64,000 nucleotides of DNA, taken from NCBI RefSeq assembly GCF_029323795.1, contig NZ_CP119758.1, positions 3,906,001 through 3,970,000 of the forward strand. The letters are read 5' to 3'. Source of the stretch: Zobellia alginiliquefaciens (GTDB lineage: Bacteria; Bacteroidota; Bacteroidia; Flavobacteriales; Flavobacteriaceae). Positions 18,301-26,934 of the stretch are shown here, one piece after another. Below the pieces are notes generated by a model, which ran no database searches, was not told where the DNA came from, and saw only the letters and a program-made list of their open reading frames with translations. Position numbers and translations under genes: made by a program. The stretch's first letter is position 1; each line of letters starts with the position of its first letter.

Positions 18301-18638
18301 CCGGTTTTCCAAGATTTTATAGCTTCTATACCTGCCTTTTTAGAAATGTCCTTAAATTGAAAATCACCTTGGTTTAGGTAAAGTTTATTGGCTACTTGAT
18401 TCCCGGTAAAAAAAAGATCTGGTTTTGAATCGTTGTTGAAATCTCCAACTGCGATACCACCACCATTAAATATGTATTCGCTGGTAAGGATGTTGAAACT
18501 ATCCGTTTCAACAATTGTGTTGTTGAATGTTATGTTAGAATGGTCAGAATTTACTTGCGTGAACAGGGTGTCAGCTTTCTTCTCACAAGAGCTAAGTACT
18601 ATAAGTGTAATAAATGAAATGAAGATGATTTTTTTCAT
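15306..18638 (-). CDS. FG-GAP/VCBS repeat lipoprotein with ASPIC/UnbV domain (CRTAC1-like)
   Basis: This 1110-residue lipoprotein (lipobox LSSC, Cys18) has two propeller regions. The N-terminal one (about 30-490) has many loops like DFNNDSKPDLFF, DINSDGFLDVYV, DYDKDGLLDLYV and DLDGDGDMDYVV. An ASPIC/UnbV domain follows (about 505-585: GIGAKIVV, YLTRGYMSSVQ, VHFGLGNTKSI, VVWPDGKFQ). The second propeller (about 640-1100) has DINGDGTEDFIV, DLENDGDLDLYL, DFDGDGFVDLFI and DYDGDNNADLLM. This architecture is common beside SusCD pairs in Flavobacteriia. The acidic loops imply calcium binding, and the role is unknown, probably ligand binding at the cell surface. It starts downstream of the terminator at 18772-18809 and a weak -7 box at 18708-18715. 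Confidence 0.9.
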   Translation of the reverse strand: MKKIIFISFITLIVLSSCEKKADTLFTQVNSDHSNITFNNTIVETDSFNILTSEYIFNGGGIAVGDFNNDSKPDLFFTGNQVANKLYLNQGDFQFKDISKKAGIEAIKSWKTGVAVVDINSDGFLDVYVCAAMYTKPEEKTNMLFVNQGLNQNGEPTFKELAKEYGIADAGNSMNATFFDYDKDGLLDLYVLNNVDIHELPSNYREKITDGSALSNDRLYRNNGDNTFTDVTLEAGITIEGYGLGLAIADLNYDGWPDIYVSNDYLTNDILYTNNGDGTFSNTIDKVIKHQSKFSMGSDISDYNNDGFLDIITIDMLGETNYRLKTTVRDSRYNDYNLNEKFGYGYQYMRNMLHVGQGLDVPFSEVGLMAGVSRTDWSWSPLFVDVDNDGAKDLLITNGFPRDITDLDFGEFNFNVRRFLSPSQILDSIPVVKIPNYSYKNEKNGLFSDAGKEWGLNIPSFSNGAVFADLDGDGDMDYVVNNINEEAFVFKNNLNTGKEKKNNYVTIKLQGPRSNASGIGAKIVVRSEDGSFQYQEHYLTRGYMSSVQDIVHFGLGNTKSIASIEVVWPDGKFQQIKNTEVNKKIDVNYENASSLELSKLSFPLIQKELPTIYKEVSKAVGIDYVHQEQDKVDYNLQRILPHKLTQNGPCLATGDINGDGTEDFIVGSASGFSPVIFLQNQDGTFVKSQLFKDDKNKEFEEEGIALFDLENDGDLDLYLVSGSNEFDKESPFYTDRLFINDESGNFSMTTDKMPKINSSGSVVKAHDFDGDGFVDLFIGGRTPFANYPLPENSYLLKNSGGTLENVTDSYCPQLHKIGMVTDATWADMDKDGLADLIVTGEFMPITIFKNEKSKFVKFKETGLDSLTGWWESMVTHDFDNDGDLDLIVGNLGSNNIYQPSKDRPVTLLSKDFDNNGTVDPVMFAYIKDNFNDQTYRSFPINFWGDLSGQSPMFRAKFDFYREYAETTQAELFSPKELEGALEMNANHDKTSYFENVGNGGFKYHQLPLQAQVAPINRILTTDYDGDNNADLLMIGNNYGNEVFVGRYDAFNGGLLKGDGTGDFKFINTLESGFKVSGDAKDMITVKNASGGNPFIIVSQNRGKINVFQQN

Positions 18639-18707
18639 TGTGTTTTTACTTGTGTTGTGGTAGGTAATAAAATAAGCTACTACGAAAATATCCTATTAAG
18701 TAGTTAA

Positions 18708-18715
18708 CAAATTTA
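18708..18715 (-). promoter_or_regulatory. Putative -7 box for the FG-GAP/ASPIC gene
   Basis: The minus strand reads TAAATTTG (TAnnTTTG), giving a leader of about 65 bases to the ATG at 18638. It lies just past the terminator of the preceding fasciclin gene, which fits separate initiation. No -33 box is evident. Confidence 0.4.
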
Positions 18716-18771
18716 GAGAAATACATAGTAATCAGTAGGAAATAAATAGATTACCTTTTTAGAGGTGTTAA

Positions 18772-18809
18772 TAAAAAACCACCCTACGCCATAGGGTACA
18801 GGGTGGTTT
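18772..18809 (-). terminator. Rho-independent terminator after the SusC-SusD-fasciclin operon
   Basis: On the minus strand, AAACCACCCT and AGGGTGGTTT form a 10-bp stem followed by a run of Ts. It lies about 45 bases after the stop of the fasciclin gene and ends the susC-susD-FAS1 transcript. Confidence 0.85.
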
Positions 18810-18854
18810 GTAGTTATGGACGTTTGATAACAACGTCTTGGTAAAATAATTTTA

Positions 18855-20462
18855 TTACTCCATTGAATTAATAAAATCAATAGCACTTTTTGGTAGTAAC
18901 ACCTTATCTATAATATGGGCAATACCATTTCTTGCAAAAACATCCGGTGTTGTTATATTGGCATTTACATCGTTAGTTGCATCACCTATTACAAAATTCT
19001 CAGTGCCAACAACACTAATGATTTCGATATCATTTTCGGAAACTGTGGTTACCGATCCCGCTTCTAAATCTTCACTTGCTATTTTTCCTTCTAGTACATG
19101 ATATAGAAGTATTTCACTAAGAAGTTCCTTTTCTTCGTCTGTATCAAAACTAGCTATACTCGTATAATCAGGTCCAAAAGCATCAAATAGGTCTGCAAAA
19201 GCTGCATCTGTTGGTGCAAATACAGTTGCAGGCATATGGTAGCTGAAATTTGTAGCCGTAGTATCTTGAACATTGGTCATGTCCTCAAAGGTTTTTACTA
19301 AATCAGTTTGAGCCAAGGCTTCCCCTAATACGCTCAATTGAGGCGTGCTGGCTACTGTAGTTGCTAAATCGTCAGATTCTAACAATGCTATAAAATCTAA
19401 TGCGGCCTGAGGTAAAAGTACTTTGTCAATTATATCTACAAAGCCATTTTTAGCGTCTATATCTGCGGTAACTCTAGTAGCCGTTATTGGTGTACTATCT
19501 CCAAACTCAAATCCTCCGGATGCCCCCGTTACTTCAACAGTGTTATCTTCTAAAAGAGTTTCGGCAGCTCCTGCCATTAAATCGATAGACCCATCTACAG
19601 GCTTTAATATATGATATGAAAGAACATCTGCCAACAAAGATTTTTCAACATCATTATCAAAATCTTCAAAGCTGTTGTAGTCACTTCCCAATGCAGCAAA
19701 CAAATCCTCAAAAGCTTGATTGTTAGGGGCTAGGAGTCTTGCGGTATCTAATTCTACAACTGCATCTGCCAAACCTGCCGTATCTAGGGCAATTGCAAAT
19801 AGACTTAAGTCTTCTGTACCTTTTGCCCATTCTAGGATAGAAGGTCTAGTATCAAAACTTAAAGCTTCAATTGCTCCCTGTGGTAAAAGAACTTTATCAA
19901 TAAAATGCACAATACCGTTATCGGCATAACCATTTGGTTGGGAAACGTTAGATACGGGGTTGGTTTGTGTTAGCTTAGTAGCATCCAATAACTGAACATC
20001 TCCATCTGCTGTAACCACTACCGAAAGGTCGTCTCCTAGAACAGTGGTTAGTGTTGCTCCATCTGATAATGAACTGGCTTCTAGATTACCAGGAACTACA
20101 TGATATGTTAATATCTGTGAAAGTAGTGTAGGATCTATATCCGCTAACATAGCATCAGTTGCGGATCTGTCATCGTTGGATTCAAAACCAAGAGATTCCG
20201 CAAGCGTAGTAAATGCACCATCGGTGGGGGCAAATACAGTAAAGGGACCAGTACCTTCTAAAGTAGAGGGTAGGTCTCCTGTAGCAGTATTAAGGGCAGC
20301 ATCCAAGGATGTTAAGCTACCACTGGCACTAATTCTTGTATAAACCGTACCCGGGCCAATGATGGCACTGCCAAGCCCGTCGACATCATCGTCATTACAG
20401 GATCCGAGTCCTAGTAATGCGAGCATCGATAAAACAATACTTATAGTTCGAAAATTATTCAT
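18855..20462 (-). CDS. Lipoprotein with three fasciclin (FAS1) domains
   Basis: This 535-residue lipoprotein (lipobox LGSC, Cys22) has three FAS1 modules at about residues 45-195, 208-353 and 371-526. Each ends with the typical IIDKVLLP or FIDKVLLP block. H1-type motifs FTVFAPTDGAF and TVFAPTDAAF mark modules 1 and 3, while module 2 has the variant RLLAPNNQAF. FAS1 domains mediate adhesion or ligand binding, and in Bacteroidota they often appear as extra outer-membrane lipoproteins in SusCD operons. The gene follows susD after 40 bases and precedes a strong terminator, so it is the last gene of that operon. No enzymatic activity is expected. Confidence 0.92.
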   Translation of the reverse strand: MNNFRTISIVLSMLALLGLGSCNDDDVDGLGSAIIGPGTVYTRISASGSLTSLDAALNTATGDLPSTLEGTGPFTVFAPTDGAFTTLAESLGFESNDDRSATDAMLADIDPTLLSQILTYHVVPGNLEASSLSDGATLTTVLGDDLSVVVTADGDVQLLDATKLTQTNPVSNVSQPNGYADNGIVHFIDKVLLPQGAIEALSFDTRPSILEWAKGTEDLSLFAIALDTAGLADAVVELDTARLLAPNNQAFEDLFAALGSDYNSFEDFDNDVEKSLLADVLSYHILKPVDGSIDLMAGAAETLLEDNTVEVTGASGGFEFGDSTPITATRVTADIDAKNGFVDIIDKVLLPQAALDFIALLESDDLATTVASTPQLSVLGEALAQTDLVKTFEDMTNVQDTTATNFSYHMPATVFAPTDAAFADLFDAFGPDYTSIASFDTDEEKELLSEILLYHVLEGKIASEDLEAGSVTTVSENDIEIISVVGTENFVIGDATNDVNANITTPDVFARNGIAHIIDKVLLPKSAIDFINSME

Positions 20463-20502
20463 GTCTATATTTTGTTAAGATTTTTATTGCTTAAAGTTTT
20501 AA

Positions 20503-22206
20503 TTAATACCCAGGGTTCTGCTCTAAAATGCCACCACTTTGGTCAATTGCATTTACAGGAATTGGGAATAAATCATGTTTCTCCGTGTATGTTTTAAACT
20601 TAGAACCATAATCGGACTGGTTAAGGTCTTCTGCTTCATTGGCAATGTAGGTGTTGATTACCTGTTCCGCAACATCCCATCTTCTAAGGTCGAATAAACG
20701 GTGACCTTCCATACCAAATTCCAAGCGACGTTCAAAACGAACCGCTTTTCTTGCAAATTCTTGGCCGGCAAAAGCTCCGTAGGGCTCAATCTGGTAATTA
20801 GCGGCAGGACCATCACCTGCTTCATTTTGAACATAGGTCATGTTTTTCGCTCTGTTTCTAACCATATTTACATACTCAAGTGCTAAAGAAAGATCTGGAG
20901 TGGATTTTTCAACAGCGGCTTCAGCAGCCATTAACAAAACATCAGCAAAACGCATTACGTTGTAATTGATCCCAGACCAATCAGACCCCCAGCCGCCTGT
21001 ACCACGGTTAGCATCTACTTCATCTGCTTGATATACATTCTTTTTTGGTAAATAAGGTCCAGAGATATCTTTAAAAGTAGCTCTTATCCATTCCTTTCCA
21101 GGATTTGGACCAAAACCATTATAGTCAATACCTCTTCTAGACACTGTATAATCTAACCTAGGATCTAAAGGTCCGGTGTGTGGGGTAAAGTCATCGGCAC
21201 TATCAATACCGTAGTCACTTGCTACATCAGTATTAGCAAAGGTGTCTAGCAAAGGTTGTCCGCTACCATCTGTTTGGTAAGCATTTACCAAATCTTGAGT
21301 AGGTTGGTAAAAACCACAGCATGTTCCTAAAGGACCACCACCGGGAAAATTTAAAGTTCCCGCACCGTTACCATTAAAAGAACGTCCGTCATCAGAGACG
21401 AACTGTATGGCAAACATTGATTCCGAGCTATTTTCTCCAGCGAAGTTAAAGTTGCTTACGTATTCAGGGTTTAAGGAATATGGACTTTCCATAGCAACTT
21501 CGTTTAACAAAGTAAAGGCTTCGTCCCATTTTTCTTGATACAAATACGCTTTTCCTAGGAATGCTTTTGCAACCCAAGAATTTGCTCTACCATTAACCAC
21601 TTCTGGTCCTAGGTTATCAATTGCAGCTTGAAAATCAGCTTCAATTTCAGACCATACCGGCCCTGGGTTTGGTTGGTTGAATTCCAAATTATCAAGATTT
21701 TCAACAGAAATAAAAGCAGGGTTTCCGTAAAATTTCTGTAATTCAAAGTTATAATATCCTCTTAAAAAAGAAGCTTCTCCAAATTGTTGGGCAAAATCTC
21801 CTTCCGGTATAGTTGCAATTAAAGACAATACGGCGTTTGCGCTATTGACCCCACCATATAGAGCACTCCACCTTCCTAAAAACCAGCCGTTACCGGTTTG
21901 CCAGTCTAAGGTCTCGATTTGAAATAATTCAGTGTTATCTCCATCGGTACTTCCTCTGTGGGCATCATCAGCAACTACATCTGTCCACCAGTTATCACCA
22001 CCAGTGGAAACTCCTTCTCCTTGTCGGTTAACGCGTTCACCATCCATTGCCGAGTATGCCGCGGTCAGTTTCAAATCAACGCCCGTTGCATTTTGCAAGG
22101 CTTCGTCCGAAAGTGCTCCGGTTGGGGCAACTTCTGTGAAGTCGTCACTACATGCACCTAGCATAGCGCATGCGAGTGTTATTGAGTAAAATATATTCTT
22201 TTTCAT
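20503..22206 (-). CDS. SusD/RagB family outer-membrane substrate-binding lipoprotein
   Basis: This 567-residue lipoprotein (lipobox LGAC, Cys19) forms the lid of a SusCD nutrient importer. It has the SusD N-terminal region, the TPR helices (SWVAKAFLGKAYLYQEKWDEAFTLLNEV near residues 200-235), and the RagB/SusD C-terminal features YNVMRFADVLLMAAEA, LEYVNMVRNRA, RFERRLEFGMEGHRLFDLRRW and FPIPVNAID. It starts 3 bases after the susC stop. The substrate cannot be read from sequence, and no glycoside hydrolase, lyase or sulfatase is nearby to suggest one. Confidence 0.96.
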   Translation of the reverse strand: MKKNIFYSITLACAMLGACSDDFTEVAPTGALSDEALQNATGVDLKLTAAYSAMDGERVNRQGEGVSTGGDNWWTDVVADDAHRGSTDGDNTELFQIETLDWQTGNGWFLGRWSALYGGVNSANAVLSLIATIPEGDFAQQFGEASFLRGYYNFELQKFYGNPAFISVENLDNLEFNQPNPGPVWSEIEADFQAAIDNLGPEVVNGRANSWVAKAFLGKAYLYQEKWDEAFTLLNEVAMESPYSLNPEYVSNFNFAGENSSESMFAIQFVSDDGRSFNGNGAGTLNFPGGGPLGTCCGFYQPTQDLVNAYQTDGSGQPLLDTFANTDVASDYGIDSADDFTPHTGPLDPRLDYTVSRRGIDYNGFGPNPGKEWIRATFKDISGPYLPKKNVYQADEVDANRGTGGWGSDWSGINYNVMRFADVLLMAAEAAVEKSTPDLSLALEYVNMVRNRAKNMTYVQNEAGDGPAANYQIEPYGAFAGQEFARKAVRFERRLEFGMEGHRLFDLRRWDVAEQVINTYIANEAEDLNQSDYGSKFKTYTEKHDLFPIPVNAIDQSGGILEQNPGY

Positions 22207-22209
22207 TTT

Positions 22210-25200
22210 TTAAAATTTTAAGTTAACACCTAGTGAATAAATTGAGGCTAACGGATAGTTGTTATCGGATACCCCAATTGTAAGGTTGTCGATAGAACCA
22301 TCATCTTTAAATCTTGGTTGTAATTCTGGATCAACACCATCATAACCAGTAATAGTGAATAGGTTTGTTCCTTGAAGATAGAATCTAACACTATCCATAC
22401 CTAATAAACCAGAAATCTTATCATTAAATGTGTAACCGATCTGAAGGTTTTTCATTCTCATGTACGAACCATCTTCTACGAAAAATGAATTTGCAGACCC
22501 TTCATTGTTGGTGATACTTTGGCTAAGGGCCGGTAAACTAGCATCAAGATTATCTGGTGTCCATGAATCCAATACTCTCACGCTTCTATTAGCGTTGAAG
22601 AAAGTGGGAAGGTCCGTGTAAACTTTATCGTTGTTGAAAATGTCATTTCCTTGAGAGCCCTGTAAGAAGGCAGACAGATCAAAACCTTTATAACCCATTG
22701 TAAGGTTAATACCATACGTGAAATCTGGGTGAGGAGAACCTATGAAAGTTCTATCTGCATCATCAATTGTACCGTCGTTATTTAAATCACTATACTTAAA
22801 TCTACCTACACCATCAGCAGGGGTTGCAAAGCCTTGATCAGCACTAGCACTAACTTCGGCCTCAGAAGCAAATATTCCATCAACCACTCTGCCATAAAAA
22901 GAAGAAATAGGTTGCCCTTCTTGTGTTCTTGTAACAGCACCCGTTGTTCTAAAGTTATCAAACCCTACTTGAAAAGCGCTAATTAGCTCCGTAACCTCGT
23001 TTTTGTAACTAGAGAAGTTAAGGTCAATACCATACCTGAAACCTGAATTTAATTCATCTGCAAAGCTAAGAGTAGCATCAATACCTTTGTTCTCTATAGA
23101 ACCAAGGTTTACATAGGGAGCATTTGAAGCAATTGATGTAGAACTAAATAAGTTACCATCTTGATTAATTAAATCTTTGGTGTTGATGATGAAGTATTCC
23201 GCACCAAGGCTTAATTTATTGTCAAAGAAACCAAGTTCAATACCAAAGTTGGTGGTTTCACTAGTTTCCCATTTTAAATCTGGGTTACCTGCTGATTCTA
23301 AAATAGCACCTTGTGATACACCGCCACTACCATTAAAACCGTAATTGGCGTATTGTTCACTTAAAACAGAAATATTATAAGTAGGGTTGCCCACAGGTAA
23401 TGTTTGGTTTCCTAACTGTCCCCATGACCCTTTAAATTTTAACCTACTTACGAGACCATCTTCAGGCCAGAAATTTTCGTTACTAACCACCCAACCTGCA
23501 CTGAAAGATGGGAAAATATCACTTTTATTGTCTCCGATGAATCTTGAAGATTTATCTTGACGCACAGTAGCGGTTAATAAATATTTACCTCCGTAGCTAT
23601 AGTTGGCAGTACCAAAAACTGAAAATAGGGAAGAAGCATTGTCATAGGCTTCTGCAACGTTTGCAGCGCCTCCACCATTTTCTAACAAATAGTATTCAGG
23701 GGTTTCGAAGAAAAAATCGGTTCTTGAAATATCTTTACCTTTTGATGTAACATTTAATGCTTCTATACCTACTAGAGCATTTATACTGTGTTCACCAAAA
23801 GATTTGTTGTAGCTTAACGTATTGTTCCATACCCATTCGTAATTATCGTAATCACGTTCTTCTAGGGTGTTTGTGGCAATGGGCTCAGAAGACTCAGGAA
23901 TCAAAGCTCTAAAACGTCTATCATTGTATGCTTTAATTGATCCACCAATAGAAGTTTTGAATTGTAATCCATCAATTATGTCGAGTGTTGCATATATATC
24001 ACCAAAAACTCTGAAAGATTTTTCAAAATTATCTGCTTGCCTATTTGCTTCGGCAACCGGGTTGTTAGGATTAGAGAGTCCTGTGTCATTGCTATAGTTA
24101 CCTGCGTAAGCCCCTGCGTCATCATAGACAGGAACTAATGGAGACATTCTGGTTGCAAAGTTAAACCAAGATTGACCTCCGCTCTTTCTGTCAAAAGAGA
24201 TATTAGCGTGTTGTCCTATTTTAATACGATCACCAATTTTGAATTCTGAATTCAATCGAGTGGATCCCCTTTTAAAACCAGTAGCGATCTGAATACCCTG
24301 ACGGTTTAAATAGCTAGCTGAAAACAAGAATTTAGATTTTTCATTTCCGTTTTCAAGGGTTATAGAGGCATTTTGAGTAATTGCAGTTCTGTATATCTCA
24401 TCTAGCCAGTCTGTTCCTCCATTTGGTTTTACAGTTGCGGAAATTCCGTCCGGGGTTCTTTGTAAAGTTTCCGGTGTCACGGGATTTCTTCCGCTACCAT
24501 ACTGTGCATGTGATGGGATACCACCGTCATTCCTAATACTCTGGAATATCATTGCTCCATGCTGCTCTGTGTCTAGTAGCTCCGGTAAGTTTGTGGCGGT
24601 TGAAAAACCAGTATAGGTGTCAACCGAGACCCTTGCCGTATCCATATTATAACCACCACCTCTGGTAGTAATAATCACAACACCGTTAGAAGCCCTTGCT
24701 CCATATATAGCTGCCGCACCATCTTTAAGTACGTTCATTTGCGATATATCCGCAGGGTTTATGGAGTTTAAGATACTGGCATCATCTGTCTGCACTCCAT
24801 CAATAATATATAATGGATCGTTACTGTTACCAGTACCATACCCCCTGATTCTTACGGTTGGAGATGAGCCTGGTGATCCATTGTTGGTTATGGTAACCCC
24901 GGAAACTCTACCTTGTAACGCTTCTGCCGCGTTCACTATAGGAGCTTTGGTGGCTTCTGAAATATCTACGCTTCCAACAGAACCTGTTAGATCTCCTCTA
25001 GTTTGTGTAGAGTACCCTGTAACTATTACCTCCTCTAATGCAGCAGCATCTTCTACCATAGTAACGTCTACAGTAGTTTGGCCATCTAAAGTTACTTCTT
25101 GGTTTTTAAACCCGATGTAGCTAAAGACCAAAACAGATCCTTCATCTGCATTTATGGTGTAATTACCATCAAAATCTGTTTGTGTGCCCGTAGTAGTTCC

Positions 25201-25425
25201 TTTAACTATTACATTGGCTCCCGGTAACGGAAGACCTCCAGAGTCTAACACCGTTCCGGTAATTGTTGTTTGAAAAATGTCCTTTACCTCAATTTTGAGG
25301 TCTGAACTTGAATTTGCAAAGGCCGTTTGTGGCCCAGCACAAATCATCATTGAGAAAAGTCCAATTCCTAGTGTGGAAATTTTGCTCTTGGACCTTAACG
25401 ATTTGTAATCGCGTTTTTGGTTCAT
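22210..25425 (-). CDS. SusC/RagA family TonB-dependent outer-membrane receptor
   Basis: This 1071-residue outer-membrane importer has a signal peptide (about 1-38), a carboxypeptidase-regulatory-like domain (about 53-125, GTVLDSGGLPLPGANVIVKG), the SusC TonB-box region EEVIVTGYSTQTRG (about 131-144), a plug with LQGRVSGV and RIRGYGTGNSNDPLYIIDG, and a long beta-barrel ending in a C-terminal hydrophobic strand (SLGVNLKF). There is no STN domain, so it is not expected to signal directly to an ECF anti-sigma factor, and no ECF/FecR gene is adjacent. It is the first gene of the susC-susD-FAS1 operon. The substrate is unknown. Confidence 0.96.
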   Translation of the reverse strand: MNQKRDYKSLRSKSKISTLGIGLFSMMICAGPQTAFANSSSDLKIEVKDIFQTTITGTVLDSGGLPLPGANVIVKGTTTGTQTDFDGNYTINADEGSVLVFSYIGFKNQEVTLDGQTTVDVTMVEDAAALEEVIVTGYSTQTRGDLTGSVGSVDISEATKAPIVNAAEALQGRVSGVTITNNGSPGSSPTVRIRGYGTGNSNDPLYIIDGVQTDDASILNSINPADISQMNVLKDGAAAIYGARASNGVVIITTRGGGYNMDTARVSVDTYTGFSTATNLPELLDTEQHGAMIFQSIRNDGGIPSHAQYGSGRNPVTPETLQRTPDGISATVKPNGGTDWLDEIYRTAITQNASITLENGNEKSKFLFSASYLNRQGIQIATGFKRGSTRLNSEFKIGDRIKIGQHANISFDRKSGGQSWFNFATRMSPLVPVYDDAGAYAGNYSNDTGLSNPNNPVAEANRQADNFEKSFRVFGDIYATLDIIDGLQFKTSIGGSIKAYNDRRFRALIPESSEPIATNTLEERDYDNYEWVWNNTLSYNKSFGEHSINALVGIEALNVTSKGKDISRTDFFFETPEYYLLENGGGAANVAEAYDNASSLFSVFGTANYSYGGKYLLTATVRQDKSSRFIGDNKSDIFPSFSAGWVVSNENFWPEDGLVSRLKFKGSWGQLGNQTLPVGNPTYNISVLSEQYANYGFNGSGGVSQGAILESAGNPDLKWETSETTNFGIELGFFDNKLSLGAEYFIINTKDLINQDGNLFSSTSIASNAPYVNLGSIENKGIDATLSFADELNSGFRYGIDLNFSSYKNEVTELISAFQVGFDNFRTTGAVTRTQEGQPISSFYGRVVDGIFASEAEVSASADQGFATPADGVGRFKYSDLNNDGTIDDADRTFIGSPHPDFTYGINLTMGYKGFDLSAFLQGSQGNDIFNNDKVYTDLPTFFNANRSVRVLDSWTPDNLDASLPALSQSITNNEGSANSFFVEDGSYMRMKNLQIGYTFNDKISGLLGMDSVRFYLQGTNLFTITGYDGVDPELQPRFKDDGSIDNLTIGVSDNNYPLASIYSLGVNLKF

Positions 25426-25701
25426 AGTGTGAGTGTTGTTTGTTAGTTTATTAAATCCTTATTTTTCTTGCCGAATGTTAAGAAAAACAAAAAATAAATG
25501 TAACAATTATATAAATATGTAAAAAATAGGATGCAGGTTATTTTTGTAAGCGTATCATCAGGGCAATGGTAAAAATGTTGCATGGATGTCGCGCATAAAT
25601 TTTTGTAGGACTATGTTTACGTTGATATTGTGTCTAATACGAACAATTAGGGGTGTTTTAGCCAATGCTTCATATGTTGTAAACATGTTTAGTTTTTCTG
25701 A
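25426..25701. other. Intergenic region upstream of susC
   Basis: This is an AT-rich spacer without a convincing gene. It must carry the susC promoter on the minus strand, but I could not find a clean TAnnTTTG box. The nearest is TATTTTTTG around 25484-25492, which has one base too many between TA and TTTG. No convincing operator repeat was found. Confidence 0.4.
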
Positions 25702-25746
25702 AAAAAAAATTAAAGATTAACACAAAAATTTAATGGCAAGTGTTAA
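25702..25746 (-). terminator. Terminator of the tsaD-to-methyltransferase gene run
   Basis: On the minus strand, TTAACAC and GTGTTAA form a 7-bp stem (25740-25746 with 25717-25723). It is followed by TCTTTAA and nine Ts. The stem overlaps the stop codon of the methyltransferase gene. Confidence 0.7.
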
Positions 25747-26927
25747 AATTTGACCTTTTTGCACTGTAGAACTATAACGTTTTCGTCAAGATTTCTAATG
25801 AAAAAGAGATAATTTTCGCCGCCATCTTTGATTTTCATCTTCTTTCTAATGGTAGCTACGCTTTCAGGAAAGTTCCTTGTAGTTATGTTTGCGTTCTTGA
25901 TTCCTGCTTTTTTTAAAGCCGATTTATTGTAGGGTAGGATGTCTTCAATTATAAACCTGCGACCAGGGAAATCGATCAGGCTGTCCGAAGTGTATAAATG
26001 GGTATTTGTATGTAGTTTCTTTAATTGCTTTACTTGACCAATGATTTTAAACGCTCCTGATTTGAGGATGGCTGCATTGGGTTCGTAGAGGTAGGTTAAT
26101 GGTTCCGAGAACTCGGAAACCACTTCTTTTTCGGAATTAAGGGAAAAATCAAAGGTTTGATTGTTTTGAGCGCTTTTATTTATTGTTTTTATAGAAATGC
26201 CTCCATGATACCCTTTTTGTAAAACCCATAGTAATTCTTTTACATCATTATTTATGGCAATTATATGTATTTCCTTAATGTGATTCAGTTCATTTATTCC
26301 TGCGGAAATATCTAATAAGGGAGCTGTTTTTATAAGAATTTTATCGGATTTGGAGAATAATAAATCCAAATTTTCGACAACATTGGGTAGACAATCCGAG
26401 AGTAAAAAAACACGTTGTTTTAAATCGTCTCTTCTGGATGGGTCAATATAAATCCAATCAAAATTGGTCTTAGAATTCTTTATAAAGTCCAAGCCATTTT
26501 GCGCATGCGATGTTACGTTGATGGCTTCCAAAATTTTAAAATTATGAGCTGCAATTTCAGATAGATTTGGGTCTAGTTCACAGTGATGAACTTGATCTGT
26601 TTTCTTGCTGAAAAAATAGCTGTCAATACCTAGTCCTCCAGTAACATCTACAAGGGATTTTCCACTGACTAAATCCGCTTTATATTTGGCTGTAATTTCG
26701 GAAGAAGTTTGCTCAATATTTAATTTGTTGGGGTAGTAGATATTGCTGGCAGAAAACCAAGTTGGTAGTTTTTTTTCTGATTTTTTACGTGCTTCGAGCT
26801 GTTCTACCAGCTCACTATTGGAAACATTGGTAAAAATAGGTTTTTTGAGTAAAACTGACATGATGTCAGTACTCTTATTTTTTATTATAAATTTCTGTAC
26901 ACCAGTATGTAATATATTTTTATTCAA
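25743..26927 (-). CDS. Class I SAM-dependent methyltransferase with THUMP-like domain
   Basis: This 394-residue cytoplasmic protein carries a Rossmann methyltransferase core with SAM motif I LVDVTGGLGIDSYFF (Asp94 to Gly100), a motif II-like acidic segment HHCELDP, and the motif IV-like IYIDPSRRD (161-167). The C-terminal third resembles the THUMP-like domain found in this Bacteroidota family. The IDPSRR motif is near the [DN]PPY-type signature of nucleic-acid base methyltransferases, so an RNA target is likely, though the exact nucleotide is unknown. The 22-residue region before the internal ATG looks family-typical (NKNILHTGVQKFI), supporting the long start. It follows the AI-2E permease gene by 7 bases. 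Confidence 0.82.
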   Translation of the reverse strand: MNKNILHTGVQKFIIKNKSTDIMSVLLKKPIFTNVSNSELVEQLEARKKSEKKLPTWFSASNIYYPNKLNIEQTSSEITAKYKADLVSGKSLVDVTGGLGIDSYFFSKKTDQVHHCELDPNLSEIAAHNFKILEAINVTSHAQNGLDFIKNSKTNFDWIYIDPSRRDDLKQRVFLLSDCLPNVVENLDLLFSKSDKILIKTAPLLDISAGINELNHIKEIHIIAINNDVKELLWVLQKGYHGGISIKTINKSAQNNQTFDFSLNSEKEVVSEFSEPLTYLYEPNAAILKSGAFKIIGQVKQLKKLHTNTHLYTSDSLIDFPGRRFIIEDILPYNKSALKKAGIKNANITTRNFPESVATIRKKMKIKDGGENYLFFIRNLDENVIVLQCKKVKF

Positions 26928-26934
26928 ACTAAAA

